The notes beneath the pieces were generated by a model. That model did no database searches and was not told the DNA's origin. It saw only the letters and a program-made list of their open reading frames with translations. Below, piece by piece: positions 42,150 to 51,540 of a DNA stretch of 64,000 nucleotides; the stretch's first letter is position 1; every line of letters starts with the position of its first letter. The position numbers and the translations under genes are program-made. Source of the stretch: Pirellulales bacterium (GTDB lineage Bacteria > Planctomycetota > Planctomycetia > Pirellulales > JANQPP01); contig JANQPP010000079.1 in assembly GCA_028289405.1 (NCBI GenBank), positions 1-64,000 on the forward strand, given 5' to 3'.

Positions 42150-43319
42150 TTACGCTTGGCGAAATGCATCGGGTGGCACGCGAGGCAAGGCGTTCGCGAC
42201 TGCCACGGCGGCCTGGCTGGTGGACGCGGTTCCGCCAAGGTCGGCCGTTTTGCCGGTACCATCCAACAAGGTTTGTTCCACGGCGGCTTCCAGAATCCGC
42301 GCGGCGGTCAAAGCGGCTGGATGTCCATGGCGTTCTCCAAGCCACTCGAGCATCATCCCGGCGGAAAGGATCGTGGCCAGCGGATTGGCCACGTCTTTGC
42401 CAGCGAGTTGGGGAGCCGAACCGTGCGAGGGCTGAAACAGTGCGTGTGCGTCTCCGATTTCGGCGGAAGGGGCCAAACCGAGTCCACCCACCAAGCCGGC
42501 TCCCAGGTCGGAAAGAATGTCGCCAAATTGATTTTCGGTGACGACCACGTCGAATTGCCAAGGCCACTGGACCATGTAGAGGCTCATGGCATCGACATAG
42601 GTGGCCTCGGAAGCGATGCTGGGAAACCGCGCGGCCACATCCTGGAATACCTGCCGGAAAAATGCCAGACTCCGAAAGACGTTCGCTTTATCGACGCATG
42701 TCACGAGCTTCTGCCCATCGCGGGGCCGGCCCGATCTTTTTTCAGCGAGACGAAAGGCGAACTCGGCGACTTTTTCGGTTCCTTCCCGTGTGACGACCAG
42801 CGTGTCCGTGGCCACCCGATCCCCGACGATGCAGCCACCGCCATACGAAGCGAACAGCCCTTCCAGATTTTCCCGCACGATCACGAAGTCGATCCCGGCT
42901 CCCGGCTCCCTCAGGGGAGAAGGAACTCCAGGATACAGCCGGATGGGGCGCACCGCCGAATGCAACGCCAAAGCCCGCCGCAGACCGACCATCATTTCCG
43001 GCTGAACTTCGGTGCCATCCGGCCGGCGAACGTCGGGAAGCCCAATGGCGGCCAGCAACACGGCATCCGCCGCCCGGGAGTCTTCCAACACTTCACGTGG
43101 CAGCGCCTCTCCGGTTCGGCGATAATTCTCAGCTCCCGCTTCGTGTGGGGTAAACTCCAGCCGCAACCGAGGAACGACCTCGCACAGGCGTTGCAACACG
43201 TCCGTTGTGGCCCGCATCACCTCCGGACCAATGCCATCTCCGGGCAATGTGGCGATGCGATAAGTTCGCCCCGAGGAATCCGTTTTTGGTGATACACCAG
43301 CTTGCGAATGTTCGGACAT
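42150..43319 (-). CDS. Isocitrate/isopropylmalate dehydrogenase-family enzyme
   Basis: 389 residues of the decarboxylating beta-hydroxyacid dehydrogenase family. ATLPGDGIGPEV at the N-terminus, VRENLEGLFAS (substrate loop), VDKANVFRSLAFFR (catalytic lysine), and NQFGDILSDLGAGLVGGLGLAPSA with HGSAPQLAGKDVANP (NAD site) are all present. LeuB, tartrate dehydrogenase and homoisocitrate dehydrogenase share these motifs. The position directly after an MFS carrier and an oxidoreductase-cyclase gene favours a catabolic hydroxy-acid (tartrate- or malate-like) role over leucine synthesis. ATG 43319 lacks a clear ribosome binding site; TTG 43331 is possible. It follows the fusion gene by 21 nt. Confidence 0.85.
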   Translation of the reverse strand: MSEHSQAGVSPKTDSSGRTYRIATLPGDGIGPEVMRATTDVLQRLCEVVPRLRLEFTPHEAGAENYRRTGEALPREVLEDSRAADAVLLAAIGLPDVRRPDGTEVQPEMMVGLRRALALHSAVRPIRLYPGVPSPLREPGAGIDFVIVRENLEGLFASYGGGCIVGDRVATDTLVVTREGTEKVAEFAFRLAEKRSGRPRDGQKLVTCVDKANVFRSLAFFRQVFQDVAARFPSIASEATYVDAMSLYMVQWPWQFDVVVTENQFGDILSDLGAGLVGGLGLAPSAEIGDAHALFQPSHGSAPQLAGKDVANPLATILSAGMMLEWLGERHGHPAALTAARILEAAVEQTLLDGTGKTADLGGTASTSQAAVAVANALPRVPPDAFRQA

Positions 43320-43340
43320 GTTGTGTGGCAATGATTTGAT

Positions 43341-45032
43341 TCAAGAATGTTCGATGGCGATCGCGCGGACAGGGCAGCCATCGCCGCCCGCGATTTTGAG
43401 CGGCAGGGCGATGAATTCCACCACATCCTGCCGAAGAGCATCCAGATGAGCCAGCCCCTCCACGATGACGATTCCTGCCGACAGCAGGATTCGGTGGACT
43501 TCGGTCAATTCATCGATGTTGTTCACGTCCGCCACCGAGGGCGGTTCCACTCCCAGCAGCGCGACGCCGCGCTCCACCAGCCATCGGGCCAGTTCCGGAG
43601 AAATACGGGGCAAGCCGTTTCGGTATTCGTCGCTGCCTAGCCGCAGGTACCAATCGGTGCGCAGCAAGAGCCGGTCCCCAGGTCGGATCACCGCTTCCCA
43701 CCGCGATAGGTGCTCCACGCCGATCAGTTCCCGGGGCATGATGGGCGTCAAATCCAGTACGCGGGCAGGGCCTTGGCACATGTTCAACACCTGCTGGTCG
43801 ATGGTCGCACCCGCTTCCAAAAAATGCCGGGGGGCATCCATGTGCGTGCCGCAATGGGAATAGAGCCGCAACGTGGTGGCGTTCCAGCCATCTTGGGCCA
43901 GCGTTTTGGCGACCGTGATCTCCGCCCCGGGCAAGTCGTCATCGATGGTGAGCGAGAGATCGACTACATGTTTCCGCACCTCCGGAGGATTGGTTGCCTC
44001 TGCTGACGGAATCTTCACGGGGCGATTTTCCATCGCCGATTGGTAGGCGGCTTCGACCGTCGACAGAGTGCGCAAGTAATCCTCGCCTTCGGTCTCGAAG
44101 GGCGAATCCTCCGCGAGGCCGTGCAGGAAATGCCGCTGCGTGGCAAGCACGCAGTCTCCGGCAAATCCTTCGTGGGAGTGTTCGTAGGGGTGGTCTCGCT
44201 CCGCTGCTCCCAGCGGCTGGATTGTCATGCGGCCATCGGCGTAAAGGCGTAACGTGCCGCCGTTGCCTTCGATCAAAAATTCGCCGAACGTGTAGCGCGG
44301 GTTTTCGGCCAGCCCCTCGTTGTAGCGATTGGCGTCCCACAACCCGACGTCGCCGTCGCGAAAGCGGAACGTCAGCAGTCCGGCATCCTCGCCACGGATG
44401 CCAGGATTGAGCCGCCGCAAAATGGCCGAGACTTCCTCGATTTCTCCCGCCAGATAGCGAAACGTATCGATGAAATGCACGCCGGTTTCCTGTACTAGAA
44501 AGCGGGGCATCTCGCGAAAGTACGGCTGGCGCGCCAAATAGGCGTCGCTTCCCCAACCGTCACCAAACCGTGAGCGAAAGGTCAGCGTGTGCAGCCGGTC
44601 GCCCAAGACCTTGGCATCCAGCAGGCGGCGGATTTCCCGATGCCAAGGTTGAAAGCGGAAGTTTTCATGCACCATGAACCGGATAGGATAACTCTCGACA
44701 AGTTCCACGATCTGCCGGGCGGTCGCGAAATCGGGCGCCAGCGGCTTTTGACAGATGACGTGGCAGCCATGCCGTGCCGCCAATTCCACCAGCGGCAGAT
44801 GGGTATCCGGTGGCGTGATGATATCGACGAAATCGATGTCGCATGTCGTGAGTGCCTTTTCGACATCGGTAAACCATCGATCGACGCCGTGCTTTTTCGC
44901 CGCTGTTTCGGCTTTCTCCGCATCGAGGTCGCAGACGGCCACGATTTCCGCTTCTTCCAACCGCCGCCACGCGTCGAGATGGAATTGAGCGAAATAACCG
45001 GCGCCGATGCAGAGGCCACGCCGTTGGCTCAC
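43341..45032 (-). CDS. Fusion of Gfo/Idh/MocA oxidoreductase and cyclase-family hydrolase
   Basis: 563 residues. Residues 1-345 form a Gfo/Idh/MocA NAD(P)-dependent sugar oxidoreductase: LCIGAGYFAQFHL (dinucleotide loop, G10-G12), CQKPLAP (K96, where EKP is usual), and ETGVHFIDTFRYLAG with His187 in the catalytic position. Residues 355-563 form a cyclase-family (PF04199-type, kynurenine-formamidase-like) metal hydrolase: HCGTHMDAPRHF (H393, H397, D399, H403) and GVEPPSVADV. The two domains share one uninterrupted frame. The start is GTG at 45032, overlapping the MFS stop (GTGA), with GGAGG 7 nt upstream. The pair could oxidise a sugar or cyclitol and then hydrolyse the resulting lactone or amide. 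Confidence 0.9.
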   Translation of the reverse strand: MSQRRGLCIGAGYFAQFHLDAWRRLEEAEIVAVCDLDAEKAETAAKKHGVDRWFTDVEKALTTCDIDFVDIITPPDTHLPLVELAARHGCHVICQKPLAPDFATARQIVELVESYPIRFMVHENFRFQPWHREIRRLLDAKVLGDRLHTLTFRSRFGDGWGSDAYLARQPYFREMPRFLVQETGVHFIDTFRYLAGEIEEVSAILRRLNPGIRGEDAGLLTFRFRDGDVGLWDANRYNEGLAENPRYTFGEFLIEGNGGTLRLYADGRMTIQPLGAAERDHPYEHSHEGFAGDCVLATQRHFLHGLAEDSPFETEGEDYLRTLSTVEAAYQSAMENRPVKIPSAEATNPPEVRKHVVDLSLTIDDDLPGAEITVAKTLAQDGWNATTLRLYSHCGTHMDAPRHFLEAGATIDQQVLNMCQGPARVLDLTPIMPRELIGVEHLSRWEAVIRPGDRLLLRTDWYLRLGSDEYRNGLPRISPELARWLVERGVALLGVEPPSVADVNNIDELTEVHRILLSAGIVIVEGLAHLDALRQDVVEFIALPLKIAGGDGCPVRAIAIEHS

Positions 45033-46291
45033 GCGCGCACCTCCAGGGGACGGCGAGGATCCAAGCTACACCACAGGCCCACCGCGAGGAGATTCAAACC
45101 GCCCGCGACGTAAAAGAACGATGTGTAGGAGCCAGTCCAGTCCGCCAGATAAGGGAACGCCAACCCGGTGACGAAGGAGCCCACGTTGCCCGCCATGTTC
45201 ATCGTGCCGGAGACCAGTCCCGCGCTGCGGCGTCCCACGTCGATGCAAAAAGACCACGAGGGCGCCAGCGTCATGTCCGCGCCGAAGATGGCCACGGTGA
45301 GCCAGGCGATGGACATACCCGCCGTACTCGCCGAGGCGCTGGCGGTCACGCCCACCGCCGCCAGCAGAAAGCCCAGGATGGCCGGCAGCTGCCGTGATCG
45401 CACCCATTGATTCTGACGATAAATGCGATCGATCAGCCAGCCGGAGAACCAATTGCCTGCCGCGCCTCCCAAAAACGGAGCCGTCGCGTAAAAGCTGGCC
45501 TCGATGGAGGTGAGTTCGTAGGTTGTCCGCAGATGCGGATAGAGCCACGTCAAACAGAAGTAAAATGTGAAATTGCTGCAAAAGTATTGGGCCGAAACGA
45601 GCCATGCCTGTGGAGCCAAGAACACGTCCCTTGGCTTCGGCTGATCGGCAAGCGTATTCTGCTCGAACGTATTCGTCTGCTGGCGATTTTGGCGAATGTA
45701 ATCCAATTCTGCTTCCGAAATGGAGCCGTGCTCCGCCGGGTCATCGCGAAACCAGGCGTACCAGAATGCGGCCCAGGCGAAGCCGATCAACATCAGTGCC
45801 ACGAAACTGGTCCGCCAGCCAAACTGATCAATGGCCACCGCCATGGCCGGCAAGGCAAAGGCCGCACCCAGCCGGGAACCGGAGAAGTTGATGCCCTGCA
45901 CGATGCCCCGTTCCTGCATGGGAATCCAGGAAAAGGTTGCCCGAGCGATACCGGGAAACGCGCCCGCCTCTCCCGCCCCGAACAGGAGGCGGGTCAAGAA
46001 CATCGTGACATAATTGAAAGCCGCGGCGGTGAGACCGGTGAACAAGGACCAGAACACCACGACGGCCGTCAAAATGCGGCGAGGCCCGAAGCGGTCCGCC
46101 AAGATGCCGGCGGGTGCCTGACAGAGGGCATACCCCAGCGCAAACGCGGACAGCACCCAGCCCATTTCCTTGTCGGTGAGGCCCAAATCTTGGGCGATGG
46201 GCTCCTTGGCGGCGGAAATGCAGACACGGTCCACGTACAGCAGCACCGATAGACAAAAGGTGCCCAGCACCAGCCACGCGCGACACGGCAT
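45029..46291 (-). CDS. MFS transporter, anion:cation symporter (ACS) type
   Basis: 420 residues, twelve predicted helices. LYVDRVCISAAKEPIAQDLGLTDKEMGWVLSAFALGYAL and LLFGAGEAGAFPGIARATFSWIP are ACS-family signatures, seen in hexuronate, galactonate, tartrate and phthalate carriers. It would import an organic acid with protons. Its stop overlaps the start of the oxidoreductase-cyclase fusion, so transporter, fusion enzyme and dehydrogenase form one coupled run. The ATG at 46291 has only a distant AGGA upstream. Confidence 0.92.
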   Translation of the reverse strand: MPCRAWLVLGTFCLSVLLYVDRVCISAAKEPIAQDLGLTDKEMGWVLSAFALGYALCQAPAGILADRFGPRRILTAVVVFWSLFTGLTAAAFNYVTMFLTRLLFGAGEAGAFPGIARATFSWIPMQERGIVQGINFSGSRLGAAFALPAMAVAIDQFGWRTSFVALMLIGFAWAAFWYAWFRDDPAEHGSISEAELDYIRQNRQQTNTFEQNTLADQPKPRDVFLAPQAWLVSAQYFCSNFTFYFCLTWLYPHLRTTYELTSIEASFYATAPFLGGAAGNWFSGWLIDRIYRQNQWVRSRQLPAILGFLLAAVGVTASASASTAGMSIAWLTVAIFGADMTLAPSWSFCIDVGRRSAGLVSGTMNMAGNVGSFVTGLAFPYLADWTGSYTSFFYVAGGLNLLAVGLWCSLDPRRPLEVRA

Positions 46292-46446
46292 GCTTGTTTA
46301 CCCGCTTCCTAAGTCGAGGACCCGCGTGCCAATGTAATCGGGACGGTGGCGAAGCACTATGGCCTAAGGGCACACGTCGGAATTTCAAGCAACGCGGACG
46401 TGGCCTGGGCGGCCTTTGGATCGAATCAATTGTCGTACGAGCCGCG

Positions 46447-47796
46447 CTAGCGGAGGAATCTCCAGAAATTCATCAGTTGGCGATCGAGCACGACTTGGGA
46501 ATCGATATCGGACCGAACTTGCCCCCCCTGGTTGACGAGGCTAATCGTCTTGATGAATTCAGCAGGCACGAATTCCCAGACCCACACGCGCCGGAAACCG
46601 ACGATGCGTGCCCGGCTGTACCACGGTTCCACCCAGATAGGAATGACGATAGGACGTACCACCGCCACGACACCGCGAATCTCCTTGAGCACCACGGCGG
46701 CTTCGCCATCGGCCAGCGCGTCGGTCACCACGGTCACCTCGGTTCCACCGTCAAAGGCTGCGCGGCGGAAGAAGGGAAACGGTCCCCGGACGAATCGGGC
46801 TCCAAGCCCGGTCAAGTGAATATTCGCGCCCGCCGGCGTGTCATCTTGGGCCAGATGATCACTCACGGGATCCACGACATCCCCCGCTTCATCCAGTTCA
46901 AGCAGCAAACCACAGCCATTGCCCTGAAGATTTTCCGCGTTGCACCCTCCGGTCTGATCCGCGATGACCTGGACCGCCTCGGAGTAGAGTTGCAACATAT
47001 TCCGCGCTTCAAGCGCTAACTCCTTGCTCTCCGGCGTGCCCCGAGCGGACCGGTCCACGTGCAAACCCAGGGCTTCGATGGCCTCCTCAATTTTCGGCAA
47101 GTGGTCTTCAAAAAAGTCCTGCGTTTCCGGTACGTCTTGCGTGGGCAAGGGGACCAAATTGCTCGTGAAAAGGGCCTCAAACACTTCGTCGATCGCGGCG
47201 TCGTAGAATTCGGTCGTCTGGTTCGTTTTAACTAACGCCCTGATCGCCTGATCTAGCTTTTGCGTGGGGACATCGGGCCCATCCGGAGGCGGCGTGAAGG
47301 GCTGTCCTGCCGAGAAGATCGCGTGCTCGAAAGCACGTTGGCGAGCGCCATCGAAGTCAAAGTTTTGCTGCATGCTCTGCTTGAGCACCGCCAAGTCATT
47401 TAGATCGACGTCCCGATCCCCATCCAAATCCGTGTTGATATCCGCCGAGGTACTGCCAAACGTGTCGGCAAACTCGATAAGGTCGTCCTCATCCAACACG
47501 CCGTCCAGATCCACGTCCCCCACGACCCGTTCCGTGCCGAAATACGACTTCAGAATCTCGAAATCTTCTAGATCGACTTTGCCGTCACCGTTGAAGTCCC
47601 CTTCGCTCCTGCCGCCGGCTTCGCCGAAATGGTCCTTCACGGACTGGAAGTCTCTCAAATCGACGACGTCATCCCCATTGGTATCCCCCGGCAGAGGCAT
47701 GGCGGCCGGAACGGACGCCACCACATCGATGGCTAGCAAAGTACGGGTCTCCAGGGGCTCCATCCGCAGCTTTGTGGGGCGAGGCGTGCGTGACAT
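46447..47796 (-). CDS. Dockerin-type protein with LEPR-XLL-like N-terminus
   Basis: 449 residues. The N-terminus MSRTPRPTKLRMEPLETRTLLA resembles the LEPR-XLL motif found at the start of large planctomycete surface proteins. Four EF-hand/dockerin I-like calcium loops follow within about 130 residues (GDTNGDDVVDLRDF, GDFNGDGKVDLEDF, GDVDLDGVLDEDDL, DLDGDRDVDLNDL). The remaining 280 residues are not recognised: helical at first, with five cysteines or fewer, then a hydrophobic beta-rich end (VVAVVRPIVIPIWVEPWY). Dockerin copies are usually C-terminal, so their position here is unusual. The ATG at 47796 with GGGAG 9 nt upstream is chosen over longer in-frame sequence. Confidence 0.85.
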   Translation of the reverse strand: MSRTPRPTKLRMEPLETRTLLAIDVVASVPAAMPLPGDTNGDDVVDLRDFQSVKDHFGEAGGRSEGDFNGDGKVDLEDFEILKSYFGTERVVGDVDLDGVLDEDDLIEFADTFGSTSADINTDLDGDRDVDLNDLAVLKQSMQQNFDFDGARQRAFEHAIFSAGQPFTPPPDGPDVPTQKLDQAIRALVKTNQTTEFYDAAIDEVFEALFTSNLVPLPTQDVPETQDFFEDHLPKIEEAIEALGLHVDRSARGTPESKELALEARNMLQLYSEAVQVIADQTGGCNAENLQGNGCGLLLELDEAGDVVDPVSDHLAQDDTPAGANIHLTGLGARFVRGPFPFFRRAAFDGGTEVTVVTDALADGEAAVVLKEIRGVVAVVRPIVIPIWVEPWYSRARIVGFRRVWVWEFVPAEFIKTISLVNQGGQVRSDIDSQVVLDRQLMNFWRFLR

Positions 47797-48115
47797 GGCG
47801 AGGACTCCCGGGCCGTGTGGCCAAAAAGGTAAGGTGGGAACAAGCGATCGGCGAAGTTTATGCAAAATGAAAAATCCGAAAAAATCCAATTTATACATCA
47901 GGCAGTTTACTGAGCATCTACCGCTGTCACAAACAAAAAGTTCGAGTTTTTTGCTTTCTCTTGCCGCGTTCAAGAAAAATTACTTGTGTCTATTTTCGGC
48001 GGGTTAGGGGGCAGATGTCGTGTTCATGAGGTGAACCTCCCGCTCAAGAGAAACGTCCTGAGTCCCAGACATGACTATTGTGAGAAACCCATCCACGTTC
48101 GGGAGAGGAACACCC
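47797..48115. other. A+T-rich divergent gap between dockerin and PhzF genes
   Basis: 319 nt, clearly poorer in G+C around 47865-47990 than the rest of the window, with runs of A and T. It holds the dockerin promoter candidate (separate entry). A small overlapping palindrome, GTTCA-TGAGG-TGAAC, at 48022-48036 could be an operator for the plus-strand gene. No gene or RNA recognised. Confidence 0.45.
47904..47932 (-). promoter_or_regulatory. Candidate sigma-70 promoter for the dockerin gene
   Basis: On the minus strand TTGTGA (47932-47927), 17-nt spacer, TAAACT (47909-47904). Both boxes match at 4/6. It lies in the A+T-rich gap and would give a leader of about 100 nt. Confidence 0.4.
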
Positions 48116-48919
48116 ATGCCTGGCCCAGCCGCGACGATTTACCAAGTCGATTCATTTACGGACGTTGAATTTCATGGGAACCCCGCCGCCATCTGCCTGT
48201 TGTCAGCGGAACGCCCCAAGGAATGGATGCAAAGCCTAGCGGCGGAAATGAATCTCTCCGAGACGGCTTTTTTGGCGCCCGCGAACGGTGATTGGAAAAT
48301 CCGCTATTTCACGCCGACGATCGAGGTTCCACTGTGTGGGCATGCCACGCTCGCCGCGGCGCACGTGTTGTGGCAAGAAGAAGGAATACCGCATGATTCG
48401 GCGATCAATTTCCGCTCACCGGCTGGGCTGTTACCCATTCGCTGGAAAGATGGAAAAATCCTCATGGATTTTCCGGCGGATCCCTGCGAGCCGTATGACA
48501 CTCCGCGAGAACTACAGGAAGCACTCGGCGTCACGGTGAGTGAAGCGTTTATGTCACGCTTGGGATACGTCTTTATTCTTTTGGAACTCGAAGCCGAAAT
48601 ACGGGCCGTGACTCCCGATTTTCGACGCTTACGAGAGCTTGGAACGCCGGCGGTCTGTGTCACGGCGAAGGCGGACGCCGAGGAGGCCGATTTCGTCTCG
48701 CGGTTCTTCGCGCCGAACCACGGAATTGATGAAGATCCCGTCACGGGATCCGCCCACTGTGGACTAGCGTTGATCTGGGGTGAAAAACTGGGGAAGGAGA
48801 CACTTTCCGCGCAGCAATTATCTCGGCGGGGCGGCTCGGTCGGGATCCATTTGCGGGGCGATCGGGTAGATGTTTCAGGGCAAGCCGTCACCGTACTTCG
48901 TGGGGAATTGCGCGTGTGA
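48116..48919 (+). CDS. PhzF-family isomerase/epimerase-fold protein
   Basis: 267 residues, the full PhzF length, with two DapF-like halves. VDSFTDVEFHGNPAAICLL, MNLSETAFL (the catalytic Glu49), RYFTPTIEVPLCGHATLAAAHVL and DEDPVTGSAHCGL are exact family signatures. PhzF itself isomerises a dihydro-hydroxyanthranilate in phenazine synthesis, but stand-alone copies are widespread without phenazine genes and have unknown substrates; none of phzA-G is near. ATG 48116 is preferred because GAGG lies 8-9 nt upstream; the frame opens earlier at 48071. Confidence 0.92.
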   Translation: MPGPAATIYQVDSFTDVEFHGNPAAICLLSAERPKEWMQSLAAEMNLSETAFLAPANGDWKIRYFTPTIEVPLCGHATLAAAHVLWQEEGIPHDSAINFRSPAGLLPIRWKDGKILMDFPADPCEPYDTPRELQEALGVTVSEAFMSRLGYVFILLELEAEIRAVTPDFRRLRELGTPAVCVTAKADAEEADFVSRFFAPNHGIDEDPVTGSAHCGLALIWGEKLGKETLSAQQLSRRGGSVGIHLRGDRVDVSGQAVTVLRGELRV

Positions 48920-48941
48920 AATCTTGGCACGGAAGGCGTTC

Positions 48942-48962
48942 TTGAGGGGTTTTCTCCCTCAA
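48942..48962 (+). terminator. Hairpin after PhzF gene
   Basis: Perfect 7-bp stem TTGAGGG/CCCTCAA around GTTTTCT, 23 nt after the PhzF stop. No T-run follows, so it is a possible but not certain terminator. Confidence 0.45.
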
Positions 48963-49089
48963 TGAATCACGGTCGTCTGGACTTGCGTCGATTGCGGCAC
49001 GTTTGGCTGTCAACTACGATCGAACTGGCCGCTTTGTCTGAGCGGCGGCATTCCCCACGCATATCGCGCGACTCCGTTGAAAGCCTGGC

Positions 49090-51540
49090 ATGGAACGCAT
49101 GATTCTGGTGTCCAAGGTGTGCGCGCGATGGATTGCAAGGTGGACGTTGGCCGCCAGCCTCGTGGCCATTCACGGTCCGCGCTTGCGGGGAAGTGATTTT
49201 GATTGGAACGGACCCGTAAACGGATCTGCACGCTGGGACGTGGCCGAAAACTGGCTGCCCACTGATGGCCCTCCGGACGCCGCTTCCTTGGCCTTCTTTC
49301 GCCTGCCGGAACCAGTCATCGTGGCCGGTGGCGGCACGGCGAGGCTCATCGCCGTGGAGCGGGGAGACGTCACTTTTAAGGGAACTTACACCACCGACAT
49401 GGAGTCACCCGCTTCCGCCTTTCTCATCGGTGGACCCGAGGGTGCCACGACGCGAGTCAGTGCAGGTGGTTCGCTCGCCGTGGGACGACGGCTCGATATC
49501 GGCCGCAACGTTGCGGGCGCCCATGGTGATGGCACGTTGTTGGTTGCCGAGGAAGGAAGCGTCCGTGTTCACTCCAACTCGGGAACACCCTCCGTCAATT
49601 TAGGTTTCGGTTCCGGTTCGACGGGCACCATAAACATCGGCGGTCCCGGCGCGGAATTCATCACCGAAGGGACCCTCAATGTGGCGTTCGCCGCCGGCAG
49701 CGTCGGACAAATCAACGTACTCGACGGTGGTTTGTTGGAAACCGACGGCAATGTGGTGCTTGCCTCGACGGATGACTCTATTGCTTCCGTGGCAGTGGCT
49801 GGAAACGATTCCACCTGGGATCTCCATGCCAACCTCCGTGTGGGAAATCGCGGATCGGCGGTGCTCACGATTCGTGAAGGCGGCCATGTCGAAGTCCAAG
49901 GAGAGACCCGCGTGGGGAATCTGGAAGGCAGCGTGTCATCAATTACCGTTTCGGGCTCGGCGGAGCAGGGTCCGGAGACTATTTCCTCGCGCTTCGAGCA
50001 TCACGGCCCGCTGCATGTGGGCGTTTTAGGCCAGGGCATTTTGCAGGTGCTCGAAGGTGGCCAATTGCTCAGCGCTGCAGGAACGAACGGCGTGATCTCC
50101 CTGGGCCATCTTTCGGGCGGGCATGGGGAATTGGCGATTCGAGGGCCGGGCTCGCTGTTTTCGTCGAATGGACTGATTGAAATCGGACGTTTGGGAACGG
50201 GAGAGTTGTGGCTAGCAGATGGCGGCCTGCTCGATGCCCGAGATGGTCTCGCCATCGGATCGGGAGTCGCTTCGAGCGGCATGGCCACGGTGCGGGACGG
50301 AGCGGAAATCCGCTTTCAGGGAACACTCAAACTCGGCGATCGAGGAACCGGCGAACTATCCGTTACCGGCGGACAGGTGATGCACAACACGGGGAACGGA
50401 GAGCTTACCATTGCCACCGGCAACGGCGGTGAGGGCAGGCTTGCACTCCGCAACGGAGCCATGCTCCATGTCGAAAAATTTCGTGCAGGTAGCCAGGGAC
50501 CGGCAGAGGTAACCTTCGATGGAGCGCAAGTCTTCACGAGCGATGTCTTCCTCGGTGCCGAAGAAGGCGCGTCTTCGACCGCCGGCGCCGACGTGGAAGT
50601 CCATGATTCGACCTGGACCATCGCCGGTAATCTCCAAATAGGACGCGGCGGAAACCTGAGGATTCGCGGCGAGAGCGCCGCCCCCGCGGTCCAAACAGGC
50701 AGTGCCCATGTCGCGGGAACACTCGAACTGTCGGAAGGGGGCAGCGCGAGCGTGGAACAGGAACTGCGGCTAGCCGACGGTGGTACCATCGATGTAAACC
50801 AGGGCCGCCTGCGCGTCGGTCCCAGCGCGGGCGGGTCATCGCCACCTTTGGGCAGTTTGCAAATCCTTTCTGGTGGCACATTGCACGGCCCGCTCGAAGG
50901 AGTGGCATCCCTTGCCGGGCAGGTCATCAATGAGGGGCACGTCTCGCTGGCGACGCCAGGAGGAGAACTTGATTTAGAGGGTAATCTCCTACAAGGCGAA
51001 AATGGTCGGCTGCGAATTGAGATCGGCGGATCTTCCCGCGAAATGGACAGCCCATTGCTAAATGTGGAAGGTGATGTATTCCTTTCCGGTGCGTTCGACG
51101 TCCGTTTATCGGAGGGATTCATTCCCCACGTGGGCGAGATCTTTCACGTGCTAACTGCCGATTCCCTCGCCGGCTCATTCGACAACTTATCGCTCTTTCC
51201 TGGGCTCGGCATCGATCTTGCCGCGTTTTTACGCGACGGTTCGGTGGTCGTGACGCGCGTGCCGGATTATTGGCCGGGCGATGCCACGCAAGATGACCAC
51301 GTCGATCTGGCGGACTTCACGGTCCTCAAGGAACACTTCGGCCAGTCGCCCGCCACATTCTCCCAAGGGGATTTCGACGGAAATAATGCGGTCGATTTAA
51401 GCGACTTCGCTCTCTTGAAAGCAGCCTTTGGCGTGGAGGTCGTTCGCTCGCCCGTGCCTGCCGTGCCCGAACCGGCTACATGGTCCCTGGCCCTCTGCGT
51501 GGCGGCCTGGATGATGATGCAACGTGGGCGATTCGCTTAA
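49090..51540 (+). CDS. Large PEP-CTERM surface protein with strand-repeat passenger and dockerin motifs
   Basis: 816 residues. A signal peptide near residues 15-35 precedes a region starting [34 protein letters not shown], typical of autotransporter-like 'DWNGGSGNWSDAANWS' openings. From about 90 to 650 there are many short Gly-rich strand repeats of the type GxLxVxxGGxLxxxGxxxIG, predicted to stack as a beta-helix. Then come two EF-hand/dockerin-like loops ([22 protein letters not shown] and [17 protein letters not shown]) at about 730-785. The C-terminus is a PEP-CTERM signal: [20 protein letters not shown] plus a basic end. It is probably processed by an exosortase and exposed on the surface. 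It shares a TTAA stop with the convergent small gene. Confidence 0.88.
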   Translation: MERMILVSKVCARWIARWTLAASLVAIHGPRLRGSDFDWNGPVNGSARWDVAENWLPTDGPPDAASLAFFRLPEPVIVAGGGTARLIAVERGDVTFKGTYTTDMESPASAFLIGGPEGATTRVSAGGSLAVGRRLDIGRNVAGAHGDGTLLVAEEGSVRVHSNSGTPSVNLGFGSGSTGTINIGGPGAEFITEGTLNVAFAAGSVGQINVLDGGLLETDGNVVLASTDDSIASVAVAGNDSTWDLHANLRVGNRGSAVLTIREGGHVEVQGETRVGNLEGSVSSITVSGSAEQGPETISSRFEHHGPLHVGVLGQGILQVLEGGQLLSAAGTNGVISLGHLSGGHGELAIRGPGSLFSSNGLIEIGRLGTGELWLADGGLLDARDGLAIGSGVASSGMATVRDGAEIRFQGTLKLGDRGTGELSVTGGQVMHNTGNGELTIATGNGGEGRLALRNGAMLHVEKFRAGSQGPAEVTFDGAQVFTSDVFLGAEEGASSTAGADVEVHDSTWTIAGNLQIGRGGNLRIRGESAAPAVQTGSAHVAGTLELSEGGSASVEQELRLADGGTIDVNQGRLRVGPSAGGSSPPLGSLQILSGGTLHGPLEGVASLAGQVINEGHVSLATPGGELDLEGNLLQGENGRLRIEIGGSSREMDSPLLNVEGDVFLSGAFDVRLSEGFIPHVGEIFHVLTADSLAGSFDNLSLFPGLGIDLAAFLRDGSVVVTRVPDYWPGDATQDDHVDLADFTVLKEHFGQSPATFSQGDFDGNNAVDLSDFALLKAAFGVEVVRSPVPAVPEPATWSLALCVAAWMMMQRGRFA

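Noticed and set aside
41095-42435. Long plus-strand frame across the ABC ATPase and dehydrogenase genes
   Set aside because: Antisense shadow of G+C-rich codons; spans two convincing minus-strand genes and their gap.
43341-45032. The oxidoreductase-cyclase join as a frameshift artefact
   Set aside because: One uninterrupted frame with intact motifs on both sides of the junction and no second ribosome binding site or start near residue 355.
48022-48036. GTTCA/TGAAC palindrome as an operator
   Set aside because: Too short to separate from chance; mentioned only in the intergenic note.
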